In this document: in pieces, positions 1-8,981 of the stretch
Numbering within the stretch: position 1 is the first letter of the stretch
How the letters are laid out: each line of letters opens with the position of its first letter
From: CALZIK01 sp945787635
GTDB lineage: Bacteria; Acidobacteriota; Thermoanaerobaculia; Multivoradales; JAHEKO01
DNA length: 64,000 nucleotides
Assembly: GCA_947259725.1 (NCBI GenBank)
Contig: CAMYNM010000001.1
Location: 620,001 to 684,000, forward strand
Direction: 5' to 3'
Program-made: the position numbers and the translations under genes
Notes under the pieces: model-generated
Database searches by the model: none
Told to the model about the DNA's origin: nothing
The model's input: the letters and a program-made list of their open reading frames with translations, nothing else

Positions 1-977
1 TCGTAGGCCGAAGCGAAACGTCGGATCTCGGCCAACTGGTGCTCGGGCTCCGGCCTCGTACTCGACAGCTCGAGCCCGAAGATCTCGACGGTCGCGCGCG
101 ATCCCTGCCGCGCCGACAAGCGGATCTCGATGCTGGTGATGGTGTTGTCCTCACCGTCTTCGAGCAGGGAGGCGTCGTTCTGGAGATCGAGCAGCACCTT
201 CTGGCGCTCGCCCCCGACCGGCACGGTCACCAGCACAGTGCCTTCCGTGGGAACGCTGCGGCTGGGCGGCGTGACCTCTGAGCTCAACCGGTAGCGCAGC
301 ACGTGTCTGCGCGCCTCACCCCGATGATGCCACGACAGACCGACCTGCACCTCGAGCAGCGCATCCGGCCCCGTAGCCCAGGCTCGCAGGTCCAGGGCGA
401 GAACCGCGCCACTGCTGATCGGCCTGGGAAGCAGGAAGCCTCGCGGCAGGCCCTTGGGCCCCTTGACCATGTAGGAGACCTCCGAATAGGCGCGCGAGTC
501 CGGCCGGGAACGCGCGACCAGACTCACGCGGCCGGGGATCTTGTCGTGCTGCCGGCGAATCCACTCGACGTCCTCTTCGGGCGCGTCGGTCAGCTCGATC
601 GCCAAGGCTCCGCCCACGTCTCCGGCGTGTCCGGCTTGCCGAAGCTCGCGTTGATCGGGTGGCCCGGAGGACGCGGGCCTCGCGAGGTCGATGGACAGCG
701 AGCTTCGCAGGTCGAACATCTCCGAATGGTCGCTCCACCAAAGGACATTCGAGCCGGTCTGATCCGCGAAGTGCGAATGCCATTGCATCGATCCCGGCTT
801 GGGGTCGCCGTTGTGGTGGGAATGTCCGTGAACGTGCATCTGCACGTTGTACGAGTCCAAGCCAGCAGGGAAAACCTCGGCCGGCGCCACCACGGGCTCT
901 CTCCGGCCGCAGCCGAGAGCGGCGCCGATGAGGGTCAGCAGCACTCCCAGCACCGCAAGACGACCGCGCTCTTGCAC
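1..977 (-). CDS. PHP-like metal-dependent phosphoesterase lipoprotein (3' end outside window)
   Basis: The minus-strand frame is open from a GTG at 977 to the left edge, so the C-terminus is missing. The first 24 residues form a lipoprotein signal: VQERGR, then a hydrophobic stretch ending in the lipobox LIGAALGC. About 20 residues later comes a His-rich block, MHVHGHSHHNGDPKPGSM, followed by HSHFADQTG and VLWWSDHSEMF. This H-x-H...SM...H...DH layout is what PHP-domain (polymerase and histidinol phosphatase) proteins use to bind metals. I infer an outer- or periplasm-anchored metal-dependent hydrolase; the substrate is unknown. The rest is soluble and beta-rich, with no membrane segment. The GTG start rests on the lipoprotein signal, because no ATG lies in this frame nearby. 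The gene is 126 bp downstream of the sensor-kinase stop on the same strand. Confidence 0.65.
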   Translation of the reverse strand, partial: MQERGRLAVLGVLLTLIGAALGCGRREPVVAPAEVFPAGLDSYNVQMHVHGHSHHNGDPKPGSMQWHSHFADQTGSNVLWWSDHSEMFDLRSSLSIDLARPASSGPPDQRELRQAGHAGDVGGALAIELTDAPEEDVEWIRRQHDKIPGRVSLVARSRPDSRAYSEVSYMVKGPKGLPRGFLLPRPISSGAVLALDLRAWATGPDALLEVQVGLSWHHRGEARRHVLRYRLSSEVTPPSRSVPTEGTVLVTVPVGGERQKVLLDLQNDASLLEDGEDNTITSIEIRLSARQGSRATVEIFGLELSSTRPEPEHQLAEIRRFASAY

Positions 978-1103
978 ACCCGGCGTCCATCCGGCGCGCG
1001 GGCCGCGTCGACCGACAACTGGGAAAAGGTGGCGCGTCCAAGTCAAAGCGACGCGATTCTAGCGGCTCCGGGCGATCGGGACTCAGCTTCGAAGATTCCC
1101 GCC

Positions 1104-4100
1104 TCAGGCTCTCGAGGCGACCGGCACTCTTCGCTGCAAGCGGCTGAAGACCACCTTCTTGAGTCGGCTCTCGAGCGCGCCGCCCTTGAGTAGCACCGCG
1201 GCTCCCCGTTCTTCGAGCTCCTCCATCTCCGCACGCGAGAGCTCTTTGGCCGTCACCACGACCACCGGCAGATCAACGTAACCAGGCCGCTCCCGCAGCC
1301 GCGCGAGAAACTCGGTCCCGCCCATCACCGGCATCAACAAATCGAGGATTATCACGTCTGGTGCCGCGGCCTCGAGAACCCGCAGCCCTTCGAGGCCGGT
1401 CTCCGCCGCGACAACCTGTAGCCCCTGCTCACTCAGCAGCTCGACCAGTAGACTTCGGGAGCTCGCATCGTCCTCCACGACCAGAGCTCGACGGATGCCT
1501 CCGTCCGGCAGCCTGTTGAGGACTCGCAGCAGGTCCTCCCTCCTGATGGGCTTGGAGAGCGCATCGACAGCGCCCAGGAGGGTGCCACGATTCTCCGCCG
1601 CGACGATGCTCACCACAACCACCGGAATATCCCGGAGCTTGGCGTCTGATTTCAACCTGCGCAACACCTCCCAGCCGTTCATCCCAGGCATCATGAGATC
1701 GAGGGTAATCAGGTCGGGAGACCATTCACTCGCAACCGTCACGCCCTCTTCGCCGGACGCTGCCGCCACCACCTCACAGCCCAAGTCACCCAGGTATTCG
1801 CCCAGAAGCACGCAGGTGTCCGGATCGTCGTCGATCACCAGCACTCGCTGGCTCACCGAGTCGGCCGGCACGACCTTCCGGGCGGGGAAGGCTCCGCGAG
1901 TGTCACTAACCCTCCTGAACTCCACGGCGAAGGTCGAGCCGCGCCCGAACTCACTCTCGACCACCAGATCGAATCCCATCAATCGGCAGAGAGAGCGGGA
2001 AATGGTAAGACCCAGACCCGAACCGCTGAATCTTCGGGTCGTCGAACCGTCGGCCTGCTGAAACGAATCGAAGATCGTCGGTAGCTGCTCCTTCGAGATT
2101 CCGATTCCGGTATCGACGACTTCGACACGGGTCGGAGCGCGACTGGTGCCGGCGGCTCGTACTCGCACTGTCACGCTGCCGTTTTGCGTGAACTTGAGGG
2201 CGTTCGCGACCAGATTGATCAGGACCTGCTTCAAACGGGCGGCGTCCGCGAGAACCGGCTGCAAGCCACCGGGAACCTCTTGATGCAACAACAGCCCGGC
2301 GTCGCTTGCCGCCACTTCGAGATCGGCACAGACTTCGCTCACGATCGCGTCGAGCTCGACGGATTCGATCCGTAAGTCCATCTTGCCGGCCTCGATCTTC
2401 GAGATATCGAGCACCTCGTTGATCAGCGATAGGAGGTGGACGCCGTTGTCACGGATCCGCTCCAGAAACGTTCGCTCCTTGTCCGGCAGCCCGGAGCCGA
2501 TCCCGCGCAAGAGCACGTTCGAAAAACCGATGACCGAGTTGAGCGGAGTGCGCAATTCATGACTCATGTTGGCCAGAAACTGGCTTTTCGCGCGATTGGC
2601 ATGCTGGGCCGCGTCTCGCGCATTGAGCAGCTCATCTTGACCGCGTTTGCGCTCGATCACCCTGCCCACCTGCTCACCGACGCTACCGACGGCAAGAACT
2701 AGATCGGGATCGTGTCGCATCATTTCGCCAGCGAAGAACTCGAGCACGGCAACGACTTCGCCCCGCACCTTGATCGGAAACCCGAAGGCTGCCCTCACGC
2801 CCAGCGCCTGAAAGGGCCGCGCACTCACGCACTCCTTCTCGGCCTGCACGTCCTCGATCCAGACGGGCGCGCCCGTTTCCCAAATGCGACCCGACAGGCC
2901 GACGCCGCGCTCGAAACGAGTGGACCGGGTCGCTGCCCGCAGCGCTCGGTGCCCACCGGCGGGCAAGTGCCAGATGTTGGTCGGCACCAGGAACCTGCTT
3001 CCGCCATCTTCCGGAACGTATGCGTGTCCGATCGGCCAGCCGGTCGTCCGGCACACGCTGTCCACGCAGGTTTGCAGAGCGTCTTCCAGCGAATCGGTCT
3101 CGGCAGCCATCGAGGTCGCGAGATGCACCAGCTGAGCCTCCTGCGCTCGCTTTTCGAGTCTCTCCTCAGCCGCCTTCCGATCGCCGATGTCGGTGATCGC
3201 GCCAGCCATGCGAATCGCCCAGCCGGACTCGTTCCATACGGCTCGGCCTCGAACGCGAAAGAAGCCATACGAGCCGTTCTTGTGTCGCAAACGGCACTCC
3301 TCATCGAAAGGCTCCTGGCTCTTGACGTGTCGATCGAAGGCGGCAAAGACCCGGTTGCGGTCCTCGGGATGCACGCGCGAGCGAATCGAATCCGCAACCG
3401 CTCGGAGCTCGTTCTCCGCGAATCCGAGTAACTCCTCGAAACGCCGCGAGTAGTGCACTTCGTCTGTCACCATGCTCCAGTCCCAGAGGCCGTCGTTGGT
3501 GCCGAGAACAGCGAGTTGGAGACGCTCTTCGCTGGTCCGGAGCCGCCGGTCGAGCGCAGCCGACCGGAACACCTGTACGAGCAGAAACAAACAGAGCGCG
3601 ATGGCTAGGCCGGCGCTCGCGATTGCCCAGCGACGGGCGGACGCCACCTCGCGAGCGTCGTGCTCGACGAGCAATCGCACCGTCTCGTCAAGCTCCGCTT
3701 GAAGCCCAGCGGTCGTCACATTCAAAGCCCGAACCGCGTCCGCGTACCCAGGCTCGCTCGGCTCGAGCTGCACGAGTCGCTCGGCGACGTCGACCAAGCT
3801 CTCGATCGAGAGTTCGTGCCCCTCCCACAGCTCACGGATTACGCCGGGCTCCGGAGCCGGCAACCTGAGCATGAGGCCGTCAATCTCGATCTCACCGCCA
3901 TTGGCGAGCCGATCGGCAGTGAGCACGAGTTGCCGCCGCGTTTCCACAAGGTCGGCCTCATCCTGGATGGCGCCGAGGAGGGCCTGCATTGCGAGCCGCT
4001 CGCTCAGCATCCGCTGGCGCCCGACGGCTTCGATCACCACGGTATCGGTGTGCCGTTGATCGAGTGCTCGCACAACCAGCGTCATTGCAGCGGCGCTGGC

Positions 4101-4181
4101 AAGAAGCAGCGCCCCTACCAGCAAGACACGCCACAACATGCTGCGCCTGACCGGATGTTCCGCTTGCTGAATCGCAGCCAT
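1104..4181 (-). CDS. Hybrid sensor histidine kinase with PAS, GAF and two receiver domains
   Basis: Membrane-bound two-component hybrid kinase of 1025 residues. TM1 is at about 17-37 and TM2 at about 184-204. They bracket a periplasmic helical sensor that begins GRQRMLSERLAMQ, like PilJ/type IV pili methyl-accepting N-terminal domains. A PAS domain follows (216-337, ending in the PAC-like ITDIGDRKAAEERL), then GAF (365-512), HisKA with the phospho-acceptor His541 in FLANMSHELRTPLN, and an HATPase domain with the N box NLVANALKF and DTGIG near 690. Two receivers end the protein: REC1 with Asp828 (TLDLMMPG) and REC2 with Asp947 (ILDLLMPV). REC1 has the conserved Lys in SKPI; REC2 has LLKGG at that place. 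No separate response regulator or output gene lies nearby, so the output is probably a distant DNA-binding or diguanylate protein. Confidence 0.93.
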   Translation of the reverse strand: MAAIQQAEHPVRRSMLWRVLLVGALLLASAAAMTLVVRALDQRHTDTVVIEAVGRQRMLSERLAMQALLGAIQDEADLVETRRQLVLTADRLANGGEIEIDGLMLRLPAPEPGVIRELWEGHELSIESLVDVAERLVQLEPSEPGYADAVRALNVTTAGLQAELDETVRLLVEHDAREVASARRWAIASAGLAIALCLFLLVQVFRSAALDRRLRTSEERLQLAVLGTNDGLWDWSMVTDEVHYSRRFEELLGFAENELRAVADSIRSRVHPEDRNRVFAAFDRHVKSQEPFDEECRLRHKNGSYGFFRVRGRAVWNESGWAIRMAGAITDIGDRKAAEERLEKRAQEAQLVHLATSMAAETDSLEDALQTCVDSVCRTTGWPIGHAYVPEDGGSRFLVPTNIWHLPAGGHRALRAATRSTRFERGVGLSGRIWETGAPVWIEDVQAEKECVSARPFQALGVRAAFGFPIKVRGEVVAVLEFFAGEMMRHDPDLVLAVGSVGEQVGRVIERKRGQDELLNARDAAQHANRAKSQFLANMSHELRTPLNSVIGFSNVLLRGIGSGLPDKERTFLERIRDNGVHLLSLINEVLDISKIEAGKMDLRIESVELDAIVSEVCADLEVAASDAGLLLHQEVPGGLQPVLADAARLKQVLINLVANALKFTQNGSVTVRVRAAGTSRAPTRVEVVDTGIGISKEQLPTIFDSFQQADGSTTRRFSGSGLGLTISRSLCRLMGFDLVVESEFGRGSTFAVEFRRVSDTRGAFPARKVVPADSVSQRVLVIDDDPDTCVLLGEYLGDLGCEVVAAASGEEGVTVASEWSPDLITLDLMMPGMNGWEVLRRLKSDAKLRDIPVVVVSIVAAENRGTLLGAVDALSKPIRREDLLRVLNRLPDGGIRRALVVEDDASSRSLLVELLSEQGLQVVAAETGLEGLRVLEAAAPDVIILDLLMPVMGGTEFLARLRERPGYVDLPVVVVTAKELSRAEMEELEERGAAVLLKGGALESRLKKVVFSRLQRRVPVASRA

Positions 4182-4274
4182 TGGAGCCCACTCATCCTAT
4201 CGGACCGCACCGAAACGCCAGGTGCGCCCACCGGCTGACTCACCGGCCGGAAAGAAACCCGCGAGACGGCCGGC

Positions 4275-4684
4275 CTAGGCGAGAAACCCGGCCAAGGCCG
4301 CCAGCCTTTCCGACCAGAACCTCTTCACCCGCTCGATGTCCGCATGCGCGGCGAGCCTGGTGTGCTGATTCTGCAGCTGGCTTTTCGATTCGTCCTTCTC
4401 CCAGAAGTAGACTTGAACGTGAGTGCCGTCGCCCCAGATGAGCCGCATCGATTTCTCCGGCGTGGCTTTGCGCACGGTCATCTCGCTCTCCCCCAGCCAA
4501 CGCTTGCGCCGGCGAGCGTCACTCCACGCGCGATAGAGATCGCGGATCGCAACCGGATAGGTCTTGCTCTTTCTGGCCTCGTAGTTCCCGCCGCGCCGCT
4601 GGCCGATCTCGCGCAATCCCGAGCCTCCCCAGTCTTCTTCATCCTCGAGCGCACCAAGCGCTTGAGGTCTTGTTCCTTCGGCAA
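4275..4684 (-). pseudogene. Broken DUF4287/SRPBCC-like gene with internal deletion and frameshift
   Basis: Two pieces of one recognisable family lie in different frames. The start is a TTG at 4684 behind a good Shine-Dalgarno AAGGAGA six bases upstream; it reads LPKEQDLKRLVRSRMKKTGE, the usual N-terminus of this family. Directly after KKTGE the family sequence jumps to its C-terminal domain in another frame: GLREIGQRRGGNYEA, then KSKTYPVAIRDLYRAW, ARRRKRWLGE, and KSQLQNQHTRLA close to the end. About 60-80 middle residues (the DUF4287 part) are missing. The simplest reading is one internal deletion that also shifted frame. The C-terminal frame is otherwise clean to its TAG at 4275-4277. An assembly error could mimic this. 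Upstream on the same strand is the diheme cytochrome gene. Confidence 0.7.
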
Positions 4685-4879
4685 CGTGAATCTCCTTCGG
4701 TAACGCCGCCAGCGACGCCCCCCAGCGGCGAAGCCCGCGACGGGCGAAGGCTTCAAAGGATGCCGATTCGGGAGTGTGCCCCCTTTGCCTCACGAAGGCC
4801 CTCGCTGGAGGAAGGCCGAAGAGGTTGGGCGTGTACCGTCGCCCTCTTTCTCGATTATCGATGGCCCAGCGCGCCGCGG

Positions 4880-5656
4880 TCAAGGACTCGGGGCTTCCCG
4901 CAAAGACACCACCCAGGTCCACAGCTCGTCGACCTCGCCCGGAGCCAGCTCTTCGCGGTAGGCGGGCATCGAAATCTCCTGCCGGCGCCAAACGAAACGC
5001 AGCAGCGGGTTGCGAGCGAGGCGGGCGCTCTCGCCGTCCAGAACCCATTCGCGAAACTCGTTCTCGTCCAGCACCATGTCGTCGAAGTTGCCGCCCAGAA
5101 ACCCCGGGATGAACCCGCCGAGCGAGCCCGGGTTGGGCAGCCCTCCCGACCCTTCGACGCCATGGCAGGCGAGACAACCCTGGCGCCCGGCGACCATGCG
5201 ACCTTCGCTCTCGACGTTACCGGGCACATCCACCTTCTCGACCGCAGCCACGTAGGTAACCAGGTCGCGAATCTCCGCGTCGGTCAGGCGGCCCTCGTAG
5301 GCCGGCATCCGCAGGTGCTGAGAGGCCAGGCGCGCACGGACCGACTCGTCGGCCAACCACTCTTGCGGAGCGCCGAACCGAATGAATTCCTCGAGCTCTT
5401 CCCGGCTCCCGGCGTACATCATCGCGTTGCCCGCGCCGAATCTCGGAACCGTGCCCCAACGGCTGCCGGGATTCGAAAGCTCCCCCGAACCCGGCATCAG
5501 ATGGCAATTCAGGCAGCCGTTGCGCTCGGCGACCAAGCGGCCTCGAAGGATGGGGTTCGCCTCCCAGCTCCAGAGCAGCCAGCGCAGCGCCGGCACGAAC
5601 ATGGCGGCCACCACGACCGACGCCGCCAGGGCAAGCCAAATCAACCTGCGAACCAC
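4880..5656 (-). CDS. Membrane-anchored diheme cytochrome c
   Basis: A 258-residue protein with an N-terminal signal anchor (residues 5-27) and two c-type heme sites: CLNCH at 48-52 and CLACH at 161-165. Each half repeats the same plan. After the heme motif comes an NPGS segment, then a long helix region, then a methionine ligand candidate in RMPAY (about 117) or SMPAY (about 235). It therefore looks like two tandem cytochrome c domains, probably an electron carrier on the outer face of the cytoplasmic membrane. No oxidase, reductase or NrfD-like partner is adjacent, so its redox partner cannot be named. The start ATG is the only one that keeps the signal anchor. Confidence 0.88.
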   Translation of the reverse strand: MVRRLIWLALAASVVVAAMFVPALRWLLWSWEANPILRGRLVAERNGCLNCHLMPGSGELSNPGSRWGTVPRFGAGNAMMYAGSREELEEFIRFGAPQEWLADESVRARLASQHLRMPAYEGRLTDAEIRDLVTYVAAVEKVDVPGNVESEGRMVAGRQGCLACHGVEGSGGLPNPGSLGGFIPGFLGGNFDDMVLDENEFREWVLDGESARLARNPLLRFVWRRQEISMPAYREELAPGEVDELWTWVVSLREAPSP

Positions 5657-5745
5657 GGCCGAACCCTAACAGCCAGATGGAAAGCCCCGGTGAGCGGATT
5701 AGACGATCCGCTCCCGGGACTCTTGGAATCGCTGCCCGAACGGAC

Positions 5746-6117
5746 CTAGCTTGCGGCCTTGGAACCGGTGACGGTCACGACCTTCATCCCGTCTCGCTCC
5801 GCAACCGAGCCCGAGACGCTGGCCGTGCCGCCGGCCATGTCCTTGAGAGCCTCGTAGGGCTCACCGTTCTTGTGATCGGCGGCCAGCAGGACCAGCGTGC
5901 CGTCATCGGTCAGCAGACCCATCGGCTGCCCGTTCTTGACGCAACTCTTGGCGCAACCGGCGTGGTCGGCGCCTTTCGCGCCCTGGCTCACATAGCAAGC
6001 GAGATCCACGACCTCACCGGTCCAGGAGCCCGTCTCCTCCGAGGCGAAAACCGCGCCCGCGAGGACCGCGACGGTCAGAGCAATCACCAGTCCAGAACCA
6101 AGAACAAGCTTCTTCAT
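5746..6117 (-). CDS. Small secreted protein of unknown function with conserved Cys motif
   Basis: A 123-residue protein. The ATG at 6117 is chosen because it has an AAGGAGA ribosome site just upstream and begins a clear Sec signal peptide (MKKLVLGSGLVIALTVAVLA, cleavage near VFASEE). The mature part is about 95 residues, with Cys in VDLACYVSQ and in HAGCAKSCVKNG, followed by QPMGLLTDDGTLVLL and a beta-rich tail ending in VVTVTGSKAAS. Length and strand pattern suggest a small OB- or SH3-like barrel held by disulfides; metal or heme binding through the Cys/His residues is possible but not shown. I do not recognise a named family. It lies between the cytochrome and MBL genes on the same strand, separated by 80-90 bp, so each may have its own promoter. 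Confidence 0.8.
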   Translation of the reverse strand: MKKLVLGSGLVIALTVAVLAGAVFASEETGSWTGEVVDLACYVSQGAKGADHAGCAKSCVKNGQPMGLLTDDGTLVLLAADHKNGEPYEALKDMAGGTASVSGSVAERDGMKVVTVTGSKAAS

Positions 6118-6197
6118 GCAATGTCTCCTTTGTGTGCAGAAATGCAGTTTGGCGGCCGTCGAGGCCGCTTTTGTGGGGGCTCGTACCAACATACGGA

Positions 6198-7088
6198 TCA
6201 CCGCTCCCGGCGGTTCAGGTAGCGGATGACCCCGTCTACACTCATGTCCCGGGGATTGGCAATCTCGTACGTCCGGATGGTGTCCTCGCCCGCCCCGTCC
6301 GCCCGAGCCTGTTCCGCCACCCACTCGCGATAGGCCGCCAGCATCGCCGGCCGTTCGAGCTTGCGGGCTTCGAGCGCGCCAATCGTCTCCACGGTCTCGT
6401 CGAGCAGGGCCTCCACGCGATCGAGCTCGGCGGACACTTCGGTCGAGGGTCCGAAGTGGGTCCGGTAGATCGCGGTCAGCTTCTCGGCGCGAAGCCTCGC
6501 GAGGGTCTGCTTCCAGACCTCGAGATCGAACTCGGGCGGCGGCGCGGGCAGGTCGATCCAGCCCGAACCCGGAATCCGGATCCCCGCCGCGTCGCCGGTG
6601 AAGGCGATGTCTTCGAGCCGGTAGACGTGATGATGCCGGGCATGGCCCGGCGTGTCGAGGGCTGTGAACCGCAGTCCTTCGACCTCGATGGCGTCGCCGT
6701 CCTCCACCACGGTGACCCGCTCCGCCGGCGCCGGGGTCACGGTTCCCCACAGCATGTCCATCCGGTCGCCGTAGATCCGGGTCGCGCTGGCGACGAGCCT
6801 CGACGGGTCGATGAGATGAGGCGCTCCGCGCCCGTGCACGTAGACCTGGGCACCGCGCGCGGCCCACCATCCCGCGGCGCCCGCGTGATCGAGATGAATG
6901 TGGGTCACGAGAACGTGGCGCACGTCCCCCACCGTGACACCGTGCTCTTTCAAACGGCGCTCCAGCGCCGGCAGCGTGCTCGCCGGGCCGGTCTCGACCA
7001 GGACCGGTCCGCGACCCGCCGAAACCAGAAAGGCAGCGATCGTATGGGGCGTGTCTCGATACTCGAGATCCAGGACTTCAACGTTCAT
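6198..7088 (-). CDS. MBL-fold metallohydrolase
   Basis: Metallo-beta-lactamase superfamily hydrolase of 296 residues. The zinc motif H-x-H-x-D-H is VTHIHLDHAG at about 61-70. Further metal ligands are likely in DTPGHARHHHVY and FTGDAAGI. The C-terminal half is helical (ALLDETVETIGALEARKLER), like the MBL enzymes that carry an extra helical domain. Substrates in this superfamily range from thioesters to lactones, so none is assigned. The ATG at 7088 is preferred because a GAGG ribosome site sits seven bases upstream and the fold begins at once (MNVEVLDLEYRD). An in-frame start at 7142 would overlap the upstream gene by 20 bp. Confidence 0.88.
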   Translation of the reverse strand: MNVEVLDLEYRDTPHTIAAFLVSAGRGPVLVETGPASTLPALERRLKEHGVTVGDVRHVLVTHIHLDHAGAAGWWAARGAQVYVHGRGAPHLIDPSRLVASATRIYGDRMDMLWGTVTPAPAERVTVVEDGDAIEVEGLRFTALDTPGHARHHHVYRLEDIAFTGDAAGIRIPGSGWIDLPAPPPEFDLEVWKQTLARLRAEKLTAIYRTHFGPSTEVSAELDRVEALLDETVETIGALEARKLERPAMLAAYREWVAEQARADGAGEDTIRTYEIANPRDMSVDGVIRYLNRRER

Positions 7089-7122
7089 TGGGGCCTCTTC
7101 CTCCCTCAGATGAGCCAGACGG

Positions 7123-8811
7123 TCAGGGCGCCTCTCGCGCAAGCTCTAGAACGGCTCGCCGCAGAGGCAGGTGGCGGTCGAATCGAGCGACGAAATCCGA
7201 CTCTCGCGGGCCGCCCTTGGCCCGGATGACCTCGACCAGCGCGGCTTTCGATTTCGCCGACCAGCGCCCGACGCGCGGCAGGAGCAGTACCAGCGGCGCC
7301 CATCGATTCCACGCCAGCCGCTCGCCCGGCGAGAAGCGGGCGCGAGACCGTACGCCCAGGAGCTGCGCTGCCTCCCGTGCACAGATGCGGACTCCCCGCT
7401 CCCGATCCGAGCCGAACCGTTCGGCCAGATAGGCGCTGATCCGGAAGCCGATGTTCTCGCGGGAGATCAGTCCGACAACGTCGTCGCGCCGCTTGCCGAG
7501 AGAGAGATACATCTCGACCGCGGCCAGTTTCTTGAGAGTCGCGATCGTCGAGCGATGGCGACGGTTCTTTTTCAGCTTGCGCACTTCGTCCCGCACGATA
7601 GCCAGGGTTTCCGGATCGCGAGGCCTGAAGCCGAGCTTGTAGTAGAACCACCAGGCTCCCGATTCGAGCGCCTCGCTGTTGTTGTCTCCGAGCTGGTAGG
7701 TCTCGATGCCGAAAGTGTCCACCTCGAAGGTGTGCCGAACCATCGCCAGGCCACGGCCGTAGACGTAGGCCGCTTCGGCGCCGCGGTAGGTGTCGAAAAT
7801 GTTATAGGCGATCAAGGCGGAGCGGTAGAGCGCGCTTGCCAGGAAATACCCTATCGGAACGCCGTTCTTGAGGAACAGGAAGCCGTAAACGGCGTCGAGC
7901 ATCTGCCGTCGCTCCGGAATCGCGCCGTAGCGGACGAACTGGAGCCCGCGACCACAGTCCATGAGGTGAACGTCGCGACGATCGGCATGCACGAAAACAT
8001 CGAGGTCGCGCGAACGCGAGACCATGGCTTCGCGGGCCAACGAGATCAGTTCGTCGGCCCCTCGCGGCCCAACCTTGCGCACGGTTCGCGGCGGCCTGCG
8101 CAGCGCGCCCGGAAAGGACCCTCGAGTCGTCTCGAGCGGTCCCCGCTGAAAGACCACGGGCGAGGGCGGGTACCGCGCCCGGGTCCGGCTGGGCGTGGTC
8201 GGTCCCGGATCGAGACGGCACGGCAGATCCATCTCCTCGAAGATCTGCTCCTTCCAGAAGTCACCGACGCGAATCGCTTCGAAGCGCCGGACCACGAACG
8301 CCGCGTCGGACTCTCGGGGCCCCTTGAGCCGCGAAACCCAGTCGCGAGCTTCGAGCCATGCCTCCTCGAGCGCCAGGGTCTCGCCGAACGGCATGAGCGC
8401 CATCAATCGCGACGACAGGAGCTTGCGGTTCTCGAACAGCGACCATTCAACATAAAACCGATCCGGCCAGCGGCGCGCCAGCCAGAGCGCGGTGAACCAG
8501 AAGAAGCTGTACGAGATGGTCGTCCCGGCGATACCGGTGCTGTCGAGGCTCGACCGGTGACGGCGCAGATCGGCGCGCTGGTCAAAGGTCTCGAGCATCG
8601 CTTCGACCTTGCGCAGAACAACGCGGCTGTCGGGGTAGGCTCGTTGAAAGCAAAGGACCTCATGCAGCCGCAGAACCTGGCGCCGACTTGGCAGCTCGGC
8701 CCCGTCCAGAACCTCGAGGCACTCGAGCTTCCCGGCCTCGTCGCTCGGCCCGTAGGCCAGTCTCAGGTTCTCCAGCCGAGCCAGGGCTCGGGACGTGCTC
8801 GGGGCGGCCAT
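7123..8811 (-). CDS. Hypothetical protein with GNAT-acyltransferase-like C-terminal region
   Basis: A 562-residue soluble protein that I cannot assign to a named family. Codon use and lack of competing frames mark it as real. The N-terminal 300 residues are Arg-rich, with helical stretches (LHEVLCFQRAYPDSRVVLRK) and a Trp-rich patch (FFWFTALWLARRW). Residues around 300-420 resemble a GNAT acetyltransferase core: GVPIGYFLASALYRSALI as a central strand/helix, GRGLAMVRHTF as a possible pyrophosphate loop, and QLGDNNSEALESGAWWFYYK then LGFRPRD as the typical C-terminal strand-helix-strand. The last 140 residues are basic and helical. No signal peptide or membrane span is seen. The gap to the MBL gene is 34 bp, so the two may be co-transcribed. 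Confidence 0.75.
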   Translation of the reverse strand: MAAPSTSRALARLENLRLAYGPSDEAGKLECLEVLDGAELPSRRQVLRLHEVLCFQRAYPDSRVVLRKVEAMLETFDQRADLRRHRSSLDSTGIAGTTISYSFFWFTALWLARRWPDRFYVEWSLFENRKLLSSRLMALMPFGETLALEEAWLEARDWVSRLKGPRESDAAFVVRRFEAIRVGDFWKEQIFEEMDLPCRLDPGPTTPSRTRARYPPSPVVFQRGPLETTRGSFPGALRRPPRTVRKVGPRGADELISLAREAMVSRSRDLDVFVHADRRDVHLMDCGRGLQFVRYGAIPERRQMLDAVYGFLFLKNGVPIGYFLASALYRSALIAYNIFDTYRGAEAAYVYGRGLAMVRHTFEVDTFGIETYQLGDNNSEALESGAWWFYYKLGFRPRDPETLAIVRDEVRKLKKNRRHRSTIATLKKLAAVEMYLSLGKRRDDVVGLISRENIGFRISAYLAERFGSDRERGVRICAREAAQLLGVRSRARFSPGERLAWNRWAPLVLLLPRVGRWSAKSKAALVEVIRAKGGPRESDFVARFDRHLPLRRAVLELAREAP

Positions 8812-8981
8812 CGCCCTATGCTAGCCGGTCGGCGGAGCGGACACCCGCTCGGGAAGCTGTCCTCGACCTGCGACAGCCTCTCGCAAGACAGGCCATCGCG
8901 GCGCTCGAGCAGCCTGTGGGCTGTGAATTCGGGGTAGGCCCGGTCCTTGCAGCACCATAAGGGCGCAGAAGGAGGTACCTC

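Noticed and set aside
316..1041. Arg-rich 241-residue minus-strand frame at the left edge
   Set aside because: Composition is that of an out-of-frame reading; the neighbouring frame from GTG 977 has a lipoprotein signal and a PHP-like motif.
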